DNA from: Lentimicrobiaceae bacterium
GTDB lineage: Bacteria; Bacteroidota; Bacteroidia; Bacteroidales; Lentimicrobiaceae
NCBI GenBank assembly: GCA_028697695.1
Contig: JAQVEI010000066.1
Span: 1-9,117 of the forward strand
Direction of reading: 5' to 3'
Length of the DNA stretch: 9,117 bases
Below are positions 1 to 5,600 of this stretch, in pieces (positions within the stretch are counted from its first letter, which is position 1; each line of letters begins with the position of its first letter). The position numbers and the translations under genes are program-made. Below the pieces are notes generated by a model. It saw only the letters and a list, made by a program, of their open reading frames with translations, made no database searches and was not told where the DNA came from.

Positions 1-118
1 TGATTTCTTTTAAGGCTTGATCTTTGGTTATTACTTCTTTTACCGGTGTAGCATGAAGTGATAGCAGGCAAACAAAGGTAAAAAGTGAAATTGCCGACAC
101 TCTTAATAAAGTTTTCAT
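1..118 (-). CDS. Exported protein, N-terminal fragment (cut by window edge)
   Basis: An open frame starts at an ATG (118-116 on the minus strand) and runs off the left edge after 39 codons. The translation begins MKTLLRVSAISLFTFVCLLS and continues LHATPVKEV. This is a classic signal peptide: basic n-region, hydrophobic stretch at about residues 8-21, and a likely signal peptidase I site after LHA (residue 23). A Cys at residue 18 lies inside the hydrophobic core but is not followed by a convincing lipobox pattern, so a secreted or periplasmic protein is more likely than a lipoprotein. The mature part visible here is too short to assign a family. No Shine-Dalgarno precedes it, as for most genes in this window. 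The gene is transcribed divergently from udk. Confidence 0.6.
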   Translation of the reverse strand, partial: MKTLLRVSAISLFTFVCLLSLHATPVKEVITKDQALKEI

Positions 119-196
119 GATGGTGTGATTTTAATGTGGAAAAAGCTATAAGGTTTTATTTATTATGATGCATTATTTGTCCTGTAACAACCCATT

Positions 197-254
197 AACC
201 GAAGGTGTAGACCGGCCCGGCAGGTTTTCGGCCTGTATGTCATCCTTTTCGGTT
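197..254. repeat. Nested imperfect hairpin in the divergent gap
   Basis: AACCGAAGG (197-205) can pair with CCTTTTCGGTT (244-254), leaving two bases bulged. Inside it CAGG (221-224) pairs with CCTG (232-235). Read on the minus strand it would lie in the leader of the left-edge gene; read on the plus strand it would be far upstream of udk. No T-run follows on either strand, so it is not a standard terminator. It may be a structured leader, a small RNA or chance. Confidence 0.25.
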
Positions 255-487
255 TGGCTTTGCTAAGTTAGATGTTTTCTTCATATGTCGCAAGCAGGTA
301 AATAATTTTATCAAAATAAAAGTAAAGTAGTTATAATCCTTCTGTCTGACCTTTTTTTGGCAACACAGTCTTCTGATCAAGCCTAAGCTTTCCACATTTT
401 TACGTTTATATGTTGCAAGAAGACTTACGGTTACACATATGGCCGCGTATCGTCCGGAGAAAAGTTTAAAACGGTGTTGTTGAGGAG

Positions 488-511
488 TTGATGGTATTTT
501 TATATCATCAA
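488..511. repeat. 10-bp stem-loop about 80 bases upstream of udk
   Basis: Bases 488-497 (TTGATGGTAT) pair with 502-511 (ATATCATCAA) around a TTTT loop. The stem has ten pairs, one of them G-T on the plus-strand reading. It is not followed by a T-run, so it is unlikely to be an intrinsic terminator. It could be an operator or a leader-RNA structure if udk is transcribed from further upstream. Confidence 0.4.
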
Positions 512-559
512 AATGTGAGACTTACCCATGCCTATGCCTTACAATAATAAAAATATTTA

Positions 560-567
560 TACTTTTA
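560..567 (+). promoter_or_regulatory. Weak candidate -7 element for udk
   Basis: TACTTTTA matches the Bacteroidota -7 consensus TAnnTTTG except for the last base and lies 24 bases before the udk ATG. No convincing -33 TTG partner is visible. In such an AT-rich stretch a one-mismatch hit is weak evidence. Confidence 0.2.
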
Positions 568-591
568 CCTGAATTTATAAAGATCGATAGC

Positions 592-1209
592 ATGCTCATC
601 ATTGGAATAGCTGGAGGTTCCGGTTGCGGCAAATCCACCGTAGTGAAACAAATCATTAAAAGATTGCCCAAAGATTCAGTAACCGTTATTCCTCAGGATT
701 CTTATTACAAGGATAATGGCCACCTCAGCCCTGAGGAGCGGGCCAGGATTAATTTCGACCATCCCTCGTCCATAGAATTTAATCTACTGGTGAAACATCT
801 GGATTTGCTCAAAGCCGGCCAAACCATAGGCATGCCTATATACAGTTATCTTACCTGTGCAAGGGCCAAAGAAACTATCCCGGTGCATCCGCGCGAGGTT
901 ATTATTGTGGAAGGTATACTTATTTTGTCAAATCCACGCGTACGCGATCGCATGGACATCAAAGTATTTGTTGATGCAGAACCTGACGACAGGCTGATGC
1001 GAATCATCAGACGTGATATAGAAGAACGGGGCCGCTCGTTCGTTCAGGTACTCGATCATTACGAGAAATTCGTGAAGCCAATGCATCTGCAGTTTATTGA
1101 ACCTTCCAAAAGGTACGCAGATATTATCGTACCACAAGGAGGCGCAAATCATGTAGCCATTGATATACTTACCTCGAGAATTAAAATAAACGTGCAGCAG
1201 GCAAATTAA
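592..1209 (+). CDS. udk: Uridine/cytidine kinase
   Basis: Cytosolic nucleoside kinase of pyrimidine salvage, phosphorylating uridine and/or cytidine to UMP/CMP with a nucleoside triphosphate donor. The 205-residue length suits the family. Visible motifs: a Walker A loop GGSGCGKST at residues 8-16; the QDSYYKD segment with the likely catalytic Asp36; NFDHP at 54-58; the nucleoside-binding stretch IYSYLTCAR at 83-91; VEGIL at 106-110; and an Arg-rich lid RIIRRDIEERGR at 137-148, followed by the family-typical MHLQFIEPSKRYADIIVP. The position usually held by His in E. coli-type Udk (YSYVEHTR) is Cys89 here. The start is fixed by the Walker A strand beginning at residue 2. There is no Shine-Dalgarno. 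It is transcribed alone as far as can be seen; hsp20 follows after about 205 bases. Phosphoribulokinase-like relatives are the only alternative and fit less well. Confidence 0.92.
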   Translation: MLIIGIAGGSGCGKSTVVKQIIKRLPKDSVTVIPQDSYYKDNGHLSPEERARINFDHPSSIEFNLLVKHLDLLKAGQTIGMPIYSYLTCARAKETIPVHPREVIIVEGILILSNPRVRDRMDIKVFVDAEPDDRLMRIIRRDIEERGRSFVQVLDHYEKFVKPMHLQFIEPSKRYADIIVPQGGANHVAIDILTSRIKINVQQAN

Positions 1210-1414
1210 CGGCTGGTTGCCTTATAGCCGGCTGAAAAGCTAATCGTAAATGAGCAGAATACAAAACTAAACTGACAAAGTGGCAGTGAAAATGAAAAAC
1301 ATAAAACAATTATGCGCCACAATGGCATGTATTAAGGCATTTCCCGAATTGGCATACGACTTGATCTAAATCCTGTAAAAATTATTGTTTAATTAATAAA
1401 CAGGAGGAGAAATT
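1210..1414 (+). other. udk-hsp20 intergenic region with hsp20 leader
   Basis: The first part holds a short GC hairpin (CGGCT 1210-1214 with AGCCG 1226-1230) that lacks a T-run, so it is at best a weak end signal for udk. No CIRCE element (TTAGCACTC-N9-GAGTGCTAA) and no perfect TAnnTTTG is visible, so the hsp20 promoter is not identified. The last 45 bases form the foldable leader described separately. Confidence 0.5.
1371..1407 (+). promoter_or_regulatory. hsp20 leader: strong Shine-Dalgarno in a possible RNA thermometer
   Basis: AGGAGG at 1402-1407 lies seven bases before the hsp20 ATG and is the only strong Shine-Dalgarno among the genes here. The leader can fold over it: TCCTGT (1371-1376) pairs with ACAGGA (1400-1405), and TTATT (1382-1386) pairs with AATAA (1395-1399). 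This gives 11 pairs with a five-A bulge on the left arm and an 8-base loop, and it buries four of the six SD bases. A competing hairpin, TGTTTA (1386-1391) with TAAACA (1397-1402), would leave nearly all of the SD free. Small heat shock genes in other bacteria are often controlled by such RNA thermometers (ROSE, fourU). The pairings are visible; the thermometer role is inference. Confidence 0.4.
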
Positions 1415-1843
1415 ATGTTACCAATGTTAAGAAACAAAGGCTTTTTCCCCGGGTTTGTAGATGAGTTTTTCGGACGTGACCTCATGCCTGACCGGGACTT
1501 TCAAACAGGCATAAGTATACCGTCAGTCAATATTATTGAAAGCAAAGACGATTTTCGCATTGAGGTTGCAGCCCCGGGATTAAACAAGGACGATTTTAAG
1601 ATCCACATTGAAAATAATGTGTTGAATATTTCATCCGAAAAGGAAGAAAGCAACGAAGACACCAATGAGCGTTACATGCGCCGTGAATTCTGCTACACTT
1701 CTTTTAATCGTTCATTTAGTCTGCCACAAACTGTTGAAACAGACAAGGTTTCCGCAAAGCATGAGAATGGTGTATTAAATATCACCATCCCGAAAAAGGA
1801 AGAAGCAAAAGTAAAACCTGCCCGTCAGATTGAGATAGGCTAA
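1415..1843 (+). CDS. Small heat shock protein, Hsp20/alpha-crystallin family
   Basis: ATP-independent cytosolic holdase that binds unfolding proteins and hands them to DnaK/ClpB; members assemble into large oligomers. At 142 residues it has the usual bacterial length. The N-terminal arm (about 1-34) is rich in Phe and Met. The alpha-crystallin domain starts at about residue 36 (IPSVNIIESKDDFRIEVAAPGLNKDDFKI). It ends with the hallmark A-x3-NGVLNITIPK at 114-127. A C-terminal I-x-I anchor (IEI, 139-141) then binds the neighbouring dimer in oligomers. The start is well supported by AGGAGG seven bases upstream. The gene appears monocistronic: about 205 bases separate it from udk and a strong terminator follows 12 bases after the stop. 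The SD can be partly hidden in leader RNA structure, suggesting control at translation. Confidence 0.95.
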   Translation: MLPMLRNKGFFPGFVDEFFGRDLMPDRDFQTGISIPSVNIIESKDDFRIEVAAPGLNKDDFKIHIENNVLNISSEKEESNEDTNERYMRREFCYTSFNRSFSLPQTVETDKVSAKHENGVLNITIPKKEEAKVKPARQIEIG

Positions 1844-1855
1844 ACAAACTTTAAG

Positions 1856-1903
1856 AAAATAAAACAGCCGCATGGAAAAGTTCCTATGCGGCTGTTTTAT
1901 TTT
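1856..1903. terminator. Strong bidirectional intrinsic terminator after hsp20
   Basis: Bases 1856-1873 pair perfectly with 1886-1903: an 18-bp stem with a GC-rich core (CAGCCGCAT / ATGCGGCTG) and flanking A and T tracts, so a U-rich tail is produced on either strand. Two further G-C pairs can form at the loop with one bulged T. It starts 12 bases after the hsp20 stop and isolates hsp20 from the nuclease gene. No leftward gene ends here, so only the rightward function is clearly used. Confidence 0.92.
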
Positions 1904-1958
1904 ATAGTTATTAAAAAATGATTGCCATGGACAAGTGAAAAGATTGAGTCAACTTTGC

Positions 1959-1966
1959 TACTTTTG
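1959..1966 (+). promoter_or_regulatory. TAnnTTTG promoter giving a near-leaderless message
   Basis: TACTTTTG is a perfect match to the Bacteroidota -7 element and ends six bases before the ATG at 1972. With the usual few-base gap to the start site, transcription would begin at about 1970, so the message would have almost no leader. A TTG at 1944-1946 is a candidate -33 partner, but it is closer (12 bases) than the usual spacing. The GTG at 1966 overlaps the last base of the element, which argues against it as a start codon. Confidence 0.55.
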
Positions 1967-1971
1967 TGGCT

Positions 1972-3339
1972 ATGTATGCTGTAATAGATGTTGAGACCAC
2001 AGGTGGGAATTTTAACTCCGGACGTTTAACAGAAATAGCTGTTTATCTGCACGATGGAAATGAAATTGTAGATGAATTTTCTACCTTGATAAACCCCGAA
2101 CAACCCATCCCTTATATGATTACCCGGATAACCGGCATTAGCAATGAGATGGTTGCTGAGGCCCCCCGGTTTTGTGAAATAGCCCGGCGCATTGTTGAGA
2201 TGACAGAAGGTGCTGTCTTTGTAGCTCACAATGCATCATTTGATTATAATTTTATACGCCATGAGTTCAAGCGTTTGGGATATACCTACAAAAGAGCCAC
2301 CTTATGTACTGTAAAACTCAGCAGAAAGCTTATACCCGGGCAACCTTCCTACAGCCTTGGCAAATTATGCAATACGCTGGGCATTCAGATAAATAACCGT
2401 CACCGCGCAGCAGGCGATGCGCTGGCTACCACCCATCTGTTTAATATGTTACTTCATATTGACCGGGAGGGGATAACTTCACAGGCCGCAAACACAATAC
2501 CAGCCATGTTGCGTGAAGTACCCGAAGAAACAGGAGTATATTATATACATGATGCCAACGGGAAGATTGTCTATATCGGCAAGAGCATCAACATGTTCGA
2601 ACGGCTAATACAGCATTACCGGAACAACGAAACCCGGAAAGCCATTAAATTACGTGATGATATGGCCATGGTAAGCCATGAATGCACCGGCAGTGAATTG
2701 ATTGCCCTGTTGCTGGAGTCACATGAAATAAAAAAACATAAACCTTTATTCAACAGGCAGCAGCGACGTTCCATATTCAGCTACGGGTTGTTCTCCTTTA
2801 CGGATGAAAAAGGTTACCGAAACCTGCATGTTGCCCATTCATTAAATGGTGAGCAGGCAATTACTGCATTCACCACCCGCGAACATGCAAGAAACTACCT
2901 TTACTCCCTGGTTGATAAGTTTGAGCTTTGCCGTAAATTGTGTGGACTGTACCGGACCAACGAAGCCTGTTTCCATTATGGTATCAGGCAATGCCGGGGA
3001 GCATGCATAGGGGAGGAACCTGTTGAGGCTTATAACCGCCGTGTGGATGCAGCCGTTCGTGTTTCAGGATTTATGCAGCCCGATTTCTTTATCATTGATA
3101 ACGGGCGCAATAAGGAAGAGGTGGCCGTGATAAAAATAGCCGGTGGCCGCTACTGCGGATTTGGATATACCGGTATTCACGATCTATCCCAACCCATGCT
3201 CGACGCATGCATTAAACCTTACGATGATAACCGGGATACCCGTCAAATTATCTTATCCTATTTAAAAAAGAATCCCAAAACTACCCTGATAAAAGTACAG
3301 AATCAACAATGGCAATATATTGATGAAAAGCCTTACTAA
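1972..3339 (+). CDS. DnaQ-like exonuclease fused to UvrC/Cho-type GIY-YIG nuclease
   Basis: Predicted cytosolic DNA repair nuclease of 455 residues from the ATG at 1972; a GTG two codons earlier overlaps the promoter motif and is less likely. The N-terminal DEDDh exonuclease domain (about 1-165) shows DVETTG with D6 and E8, NASFD with D91, and HRAAGD with H144 and D149. A GIY-YIG domain follows (about 184-262): TGVYYI (187-192), VYIGKS (200-205), Arg211, and LLLES with the metal-binding Glu249. A cysteine cluster (C320, C324, C333, C341, C345) repeats the C-x7-C-x3-C spacing of the UvrC iron-sulphur motif. The UvrC UVR motif, RNase H-like domain and HhH domain are absent; the last 90 or so residues I do not recognise. 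Similar fusions are known in actinobacteria and Bacteroidota. It likely nicks or trims damaged DNA, but substrate and UvrB dependence are inference. Its end overlaps the next gene by 17 bases. Confidence 0.87.
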   Translation: MYAVIDVETTGGNFNSGRLTEIAVYLHDGNEIVDEFSTLINPEQPIPYMITRITGISNEMVAEAPRFCEIARRIVEMTEGAVFVAHNASFDYNFIRHEFKRLGYTYKRATLCTVKLSRKLIPGQPSYSLGKLCNTLGIQINNRHRAAGDALATTHLFNMLLHIDREGITSQAANTIPAMLREVPEETGVYYIHDANGKIVYIGKSINMFERLIQHYRNNETRKAIKLRDDMAMVSHECTGSELIALLLESHEIKKHKPLFNRQQRRSIFSYGLFSFTDEKGYRNLHVAHSLNGEQAITAFTTREHARNYLYSLVDKFELCRKLCGLYRTNEACFHYGIRQCRGACIGEEPVEAYNRRVDAAVRVSGFMQPDFFIIDNGRNKEEVAVIKIAGGRYCGFGYTGIHDLSQPMLDACIKPYDDNRDTRQIILSYLKKNPKTTLIKVQNQQWQYIDEKPY

Positions 3340-4738
3340 GTTTTACCTGCCGCTAAATTTTTTCCTGCTATTGCTTCTTTATGGATGCAGCACCTTCAAA
3401 AAAGCAGAAAAACCGGTAGAGAGTTACGAGAAAGTGGAAATTAAACCTGCTCCCTCTGCCATTCATCTGGAATTTGAAGCTAAACTTAGTGATATTCAGT
3501 ACACCTTAAATGAAAACTTAACCGGATTGTTATACGAAGACAACAGCCTTGACGATAATGGTGGGGATAACATTATGGTAAAAGCCTGGAAAGACGGCAA
3601 CATAGTGTTGACGATGAAAGAAAATGTACTTATCTATAAAGTGCCGCTTAAGGTATGGATTAAAGTGGGATTTAAAAAAAGTGCTTTTGGCTATTCCATA
3701 AGCGATTATCGTGAAATAAATACCGCACTTACACTCAACTTCAGAACCGAGATCAATCTGCTTCCCGATTGGAGTGTACAAACCCACACCACGGGAACCG
3801 ATTACAAATGGGTCAGCAATCCCGTGGTTAAAGTAGGTGGGGCAGATATTCCGGTAACCTATGTGGCTGATATATTGTTGAAAAGAAATTTAAATAGCAT
3901 AAGCAGAGGCATAGATGAAAGTCTTAAAACTGTGCTTGATTTTAAACCTTATGTTGGTACTGCATGGAATGCCCTGAACTCACCCATAGTTCTTGACGAA
4001 GCCCCTAAATTATGGCTTCAGATGATGCCTTTGCGATTTTACGCCTCAAATCTCAAAGCAGTTGATCGTCGGGTGCATTTTTCTGCGGGTTTGCAATCCT
4101 ACATTACATTGGGAATGGGTCCATTGCCGGATAAAAAAGCTCCGTTGCCTCTCCCTGTTTTAAACATTGAAACACCGGCCGCTGCCGGTTCAACCATCAT
4201 GGCAAGGGTGGAGCTGCCATTTGATGAATTGAATGCCCTGGCAGCAGCGTATATTAAAGGTCAGCAATTTAGCTATGGTAAAAGCTCGGTTAAGGTGGAT
4301 AATGTTAATTTATACGGCAGTGAGGGCTTGCTCGTAGCGGAAGTAACGCTTTCAGGCAGCTATAAGGGGCTGGTATATTTTAAGGGCACACCTTTTTTCA
4401 GGGAAAGCGATTCATCTTTGATACTTAAAGATTTTGATTTTGACCTAAAAACCAAAAACCTGCTTATCAAATCGGCTAAATGGCTTTATCAGGACGGATT
4501 CCGTAAGATGATAGCCAGCAAAATGGTATGGTCGCTTGCTGCAGATTTAAAAAATTTTTCCACTTCCATCAATAAAAGCCTGAGCTACCAATTGCTGGCA
4601 CCCGGTTTGGGATTAAGGGCAAGTATGAGCAGTCTGAATTATGAACAGGCGTTGATTAGCAATAATGGTATTGAGGTTTATCTGACAGCAAAAGGCTCCA
4701 TTACCATCCAATACCAAAGGGAAAATGTTAAGAAATAA
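3323..4738 (+). CDS. DUF4403 family lipoprotein of unknown function
   Basis: A 471-residue envelope lipoprotein. Residues 1-22 form a signal peptide with a long hydrophobic run and a lipobox ending LLYGC; Cys22 would be the lipidated residue. The body matches my recollection of DUF4403, a Bacteroidota-rich family without assigned function. Two halves look alike in plan: each opens with an amphipathic strand plus helix (HLEFEAKLSDIQYTLNENL at 48-66; ARVELPFDELNALAAAYI at 294-311) and continues with alternating beta strands. A basic, amphipathic C-terminal part follows (about 376-425). This suggests an elongated beta-rich protein, perhaps lipid-binding, but that is inference. The start overlaps the upstream nuclease gene by 17 bases, so translation is probably coupled; a TTG one codon earlier is a poorer start. 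No Shine-Dalgarno is present. Only four bases separate its stop from that of the convergent GIN gene. Confidence 0.8.
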   Translation: MKSLTKFYLPLNFFLLLLLYGCSTFKKAEKPVESYEKVEIKPAPSAIHLEFEAKLSDIQYTLNENLTGLLYEDNSLDDNGGDNIMVKAWKDGNIVLTMKENVLIYKVPLKVWIKVGFKKSAFGYSISDYREINTALTLNFRTEINLLPDWSVQTHTTGTDYKWVSNPVVKVGGADIPVTYVADILLKRNLNSISRGIDESLKTVLDFKPYVGTAWNALNSPIVLDEAPKLWLQMMPLRFYASNLKAVDRRVHFSAGLQSYITLGMGPLPDKKAPLPLPVLNIETPAAAGSTIMARVELPFDELNALAAAYIKGQQFSYGKSSVKVDNVNLYGSEGLLVAEVTLSGSYKGLVYFKGTPFFRESDSSLILKDFDFDLKTKNLLIKSAKWLYQDGFRKMIASKMVWSLAADLKNFSTSINKSLSYQLLAPGLGLRASMSSLNYEQALISNNGIEVYLTAKGSITIQYQRENVKK

Positions 4739-4759
4739 GTTCTCACTTAGGTTTAACAT
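4725..4759. repeat. Hairpin spanning both convergent stop codons
   Basis: ATGTTAA (4725-4731) pairs with TTAACAT (4753-4759), and inside it TAAG (4736-4739) pairs with CTTA (4746-4749) around a 6-base loop. The structure covers the TAA of the DUF4403 gene and the TGA of the GIN gene. It is AT-rich and has no T-run after it, so any terminator role is weak. Confidence 0.35.
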
Positions 4760-5477
4760 GCACAAGTTTTCCCGAACCTGAAATATGACTTTCAATATCG
4801 GGATTACCCCAATAAAACACGGTACCACTTCCGCTAATACTTGCGTATAGGTAGTCGTCGACGGCAACCTCCACTTCAGCCGAACCGCTGATGCGTATAT
4901 CGGCTGCTTCACTGTCCAGGTCAAATGCATAAACATTGCCTGCACCCGAAATGACAAGAAATTGTTCTTTAACTTCACCGCTTAACCAAAGTTTACCTGT
5001 TCCTGATATATTGACTGATAACGTTTGAGCATATAACTCGCCGGAGAAAGTACCTGAGCCGGAGATAAAGATACTAAGATCAGGCACATACAGCGGTGTT
5101 TCTGCCCGGCCATCCACTGCACCCGAAAATTGAATATTATTATACATTGCAGAAGAAATATATATTTCAATAGTCTCATGCCTGCCCAGGCCTGCTTTGT
5201 TGAATAAGCCAATTTCCAGCTTGCCGTTGCGCACCCGGGTTTCAATGGCATCCAATATGTTGGCCTGGGCTTTTATCGTAAGCTCCGGATGGTTGCTTTG
5301 GTATAAATAAACCCTTCCGGGAATGGAGACACTTACATCGTAAAAAGGAGGAACAACCCTTTCATCACTCAATACAGGCCCGCTGCCATGAATATTGTGC
5401 CAATTATCGCGTTCACATGAAGTGAGTAATACCAGGATGAGCGCTAAGGCTGCTATAGCATTTAGGTGTGGTTTCAT
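4743..5477 (-). CDS. GIN-domain (DUF2807) lipoprotein, beta-helix head
   Basis: A 244-residue predicted lipoprotein. Residues 1-21 are a signal peptide with lipobox LLTSC; Cys21 is the lipidation site. The mature part begins ERDN, then shows the family entry pattern GSGPV...R.V..FYDVSV at 31-50 and KLEIGL at 86-91. From about residue 118 there is a ladder of SG-x-G turns: SGAV 118, SGSG 139, SGTG 158, SGAG 177, SGSA 197, SGSG 215, SGSG 233. The steps of 18-21 residues are what one rung of a right-handed parallel beta-helix needs. Pfam calls this the auto-transporter adhesin head domain, but binding partners and role are unknown. No Shine-Dalgarno. A weak -7-like CATTTTTG lies on the minus strand at 5525-5518. 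It appears monocistronic, with 170 bases to the upstream cysS. Confidence 0.87.
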   Translation of the reverse strand: MKPHLNAIAALALILVLLTSCERDNWHNIHGSGPVLSDERVVPPFYDVSVSIPGRVYLYQSNHPELTIKAQANILDAIETRVRNGKLEIGLFNKAGLGRHETIEIYISSAMYNNIQFSGAVDGRAETPLYVPDLSIFISGSGTFSGELYAQTLSVNISGTGKLWLSGEVKEQFLVISGAGNVYAFDLDSEAADIRISGSAEVEVAVDDYLYASISGSGTVFYWGNPDIESHISGSGKLVHVKPK

Positions 5478-5600
5478 AGCCTGAAGTTTTGATTATGATC
5501 ACAGCTAAAAATCATGCCAAAAATGAAAAACGAAAAACCAGCGAAGGCTAACTACTTTATATTCAAGCAGATGATGTAGAAAAGGAGATGAAAGCTGATT

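Larger units (their letters stand above)
119..591. other. Long divergent intergenic region without a credible gene
   Basis: These 473 bases separate the leftward exported-protein gene from rightward udk. I see no open frame worth calling and no tRNA-like fold. The region contains: a nested imperfect hairpin (197-254); two copies of a 15-base motif matching at 13 positions (283-297 and 408-422); an 8-bp inverted repeat with AGTCTTCT at 367-374 and AGAAGACT at 418-425; and a tight 10-bp stem-loop at 488-511. It should hold the promoters for both flanking genes, but neither is clear: I found no perfect TAnnTTTG here on either strand. Confidence 0.5.

Noticed and set aside
491..547. An 18-codon open frame with AGGAG three bases before its ATG
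   Set aside because: The SD spacing is too short, the start lies inside the 488-511 stem, and the peptide has no run of regulatory codons typical of an attenuator leader.
1210..1230. A GC hairpin right after udk as an intrinsic terminator
   Set aside because: Only five or six pairs and no T-run on either side.
1210..1414. A CIRCE/HrcA operator upstream of hsp20
   Set aside because: No copy of TTAGCACTC or GAGTGCTAA can be seen on either strand.
4613..4978. A 121-codon minus-strand frame across the convergent junction
   Set aside because: It overlaps the ends of the DUF4403 and GIN genes in another frame and has no recognisable features.
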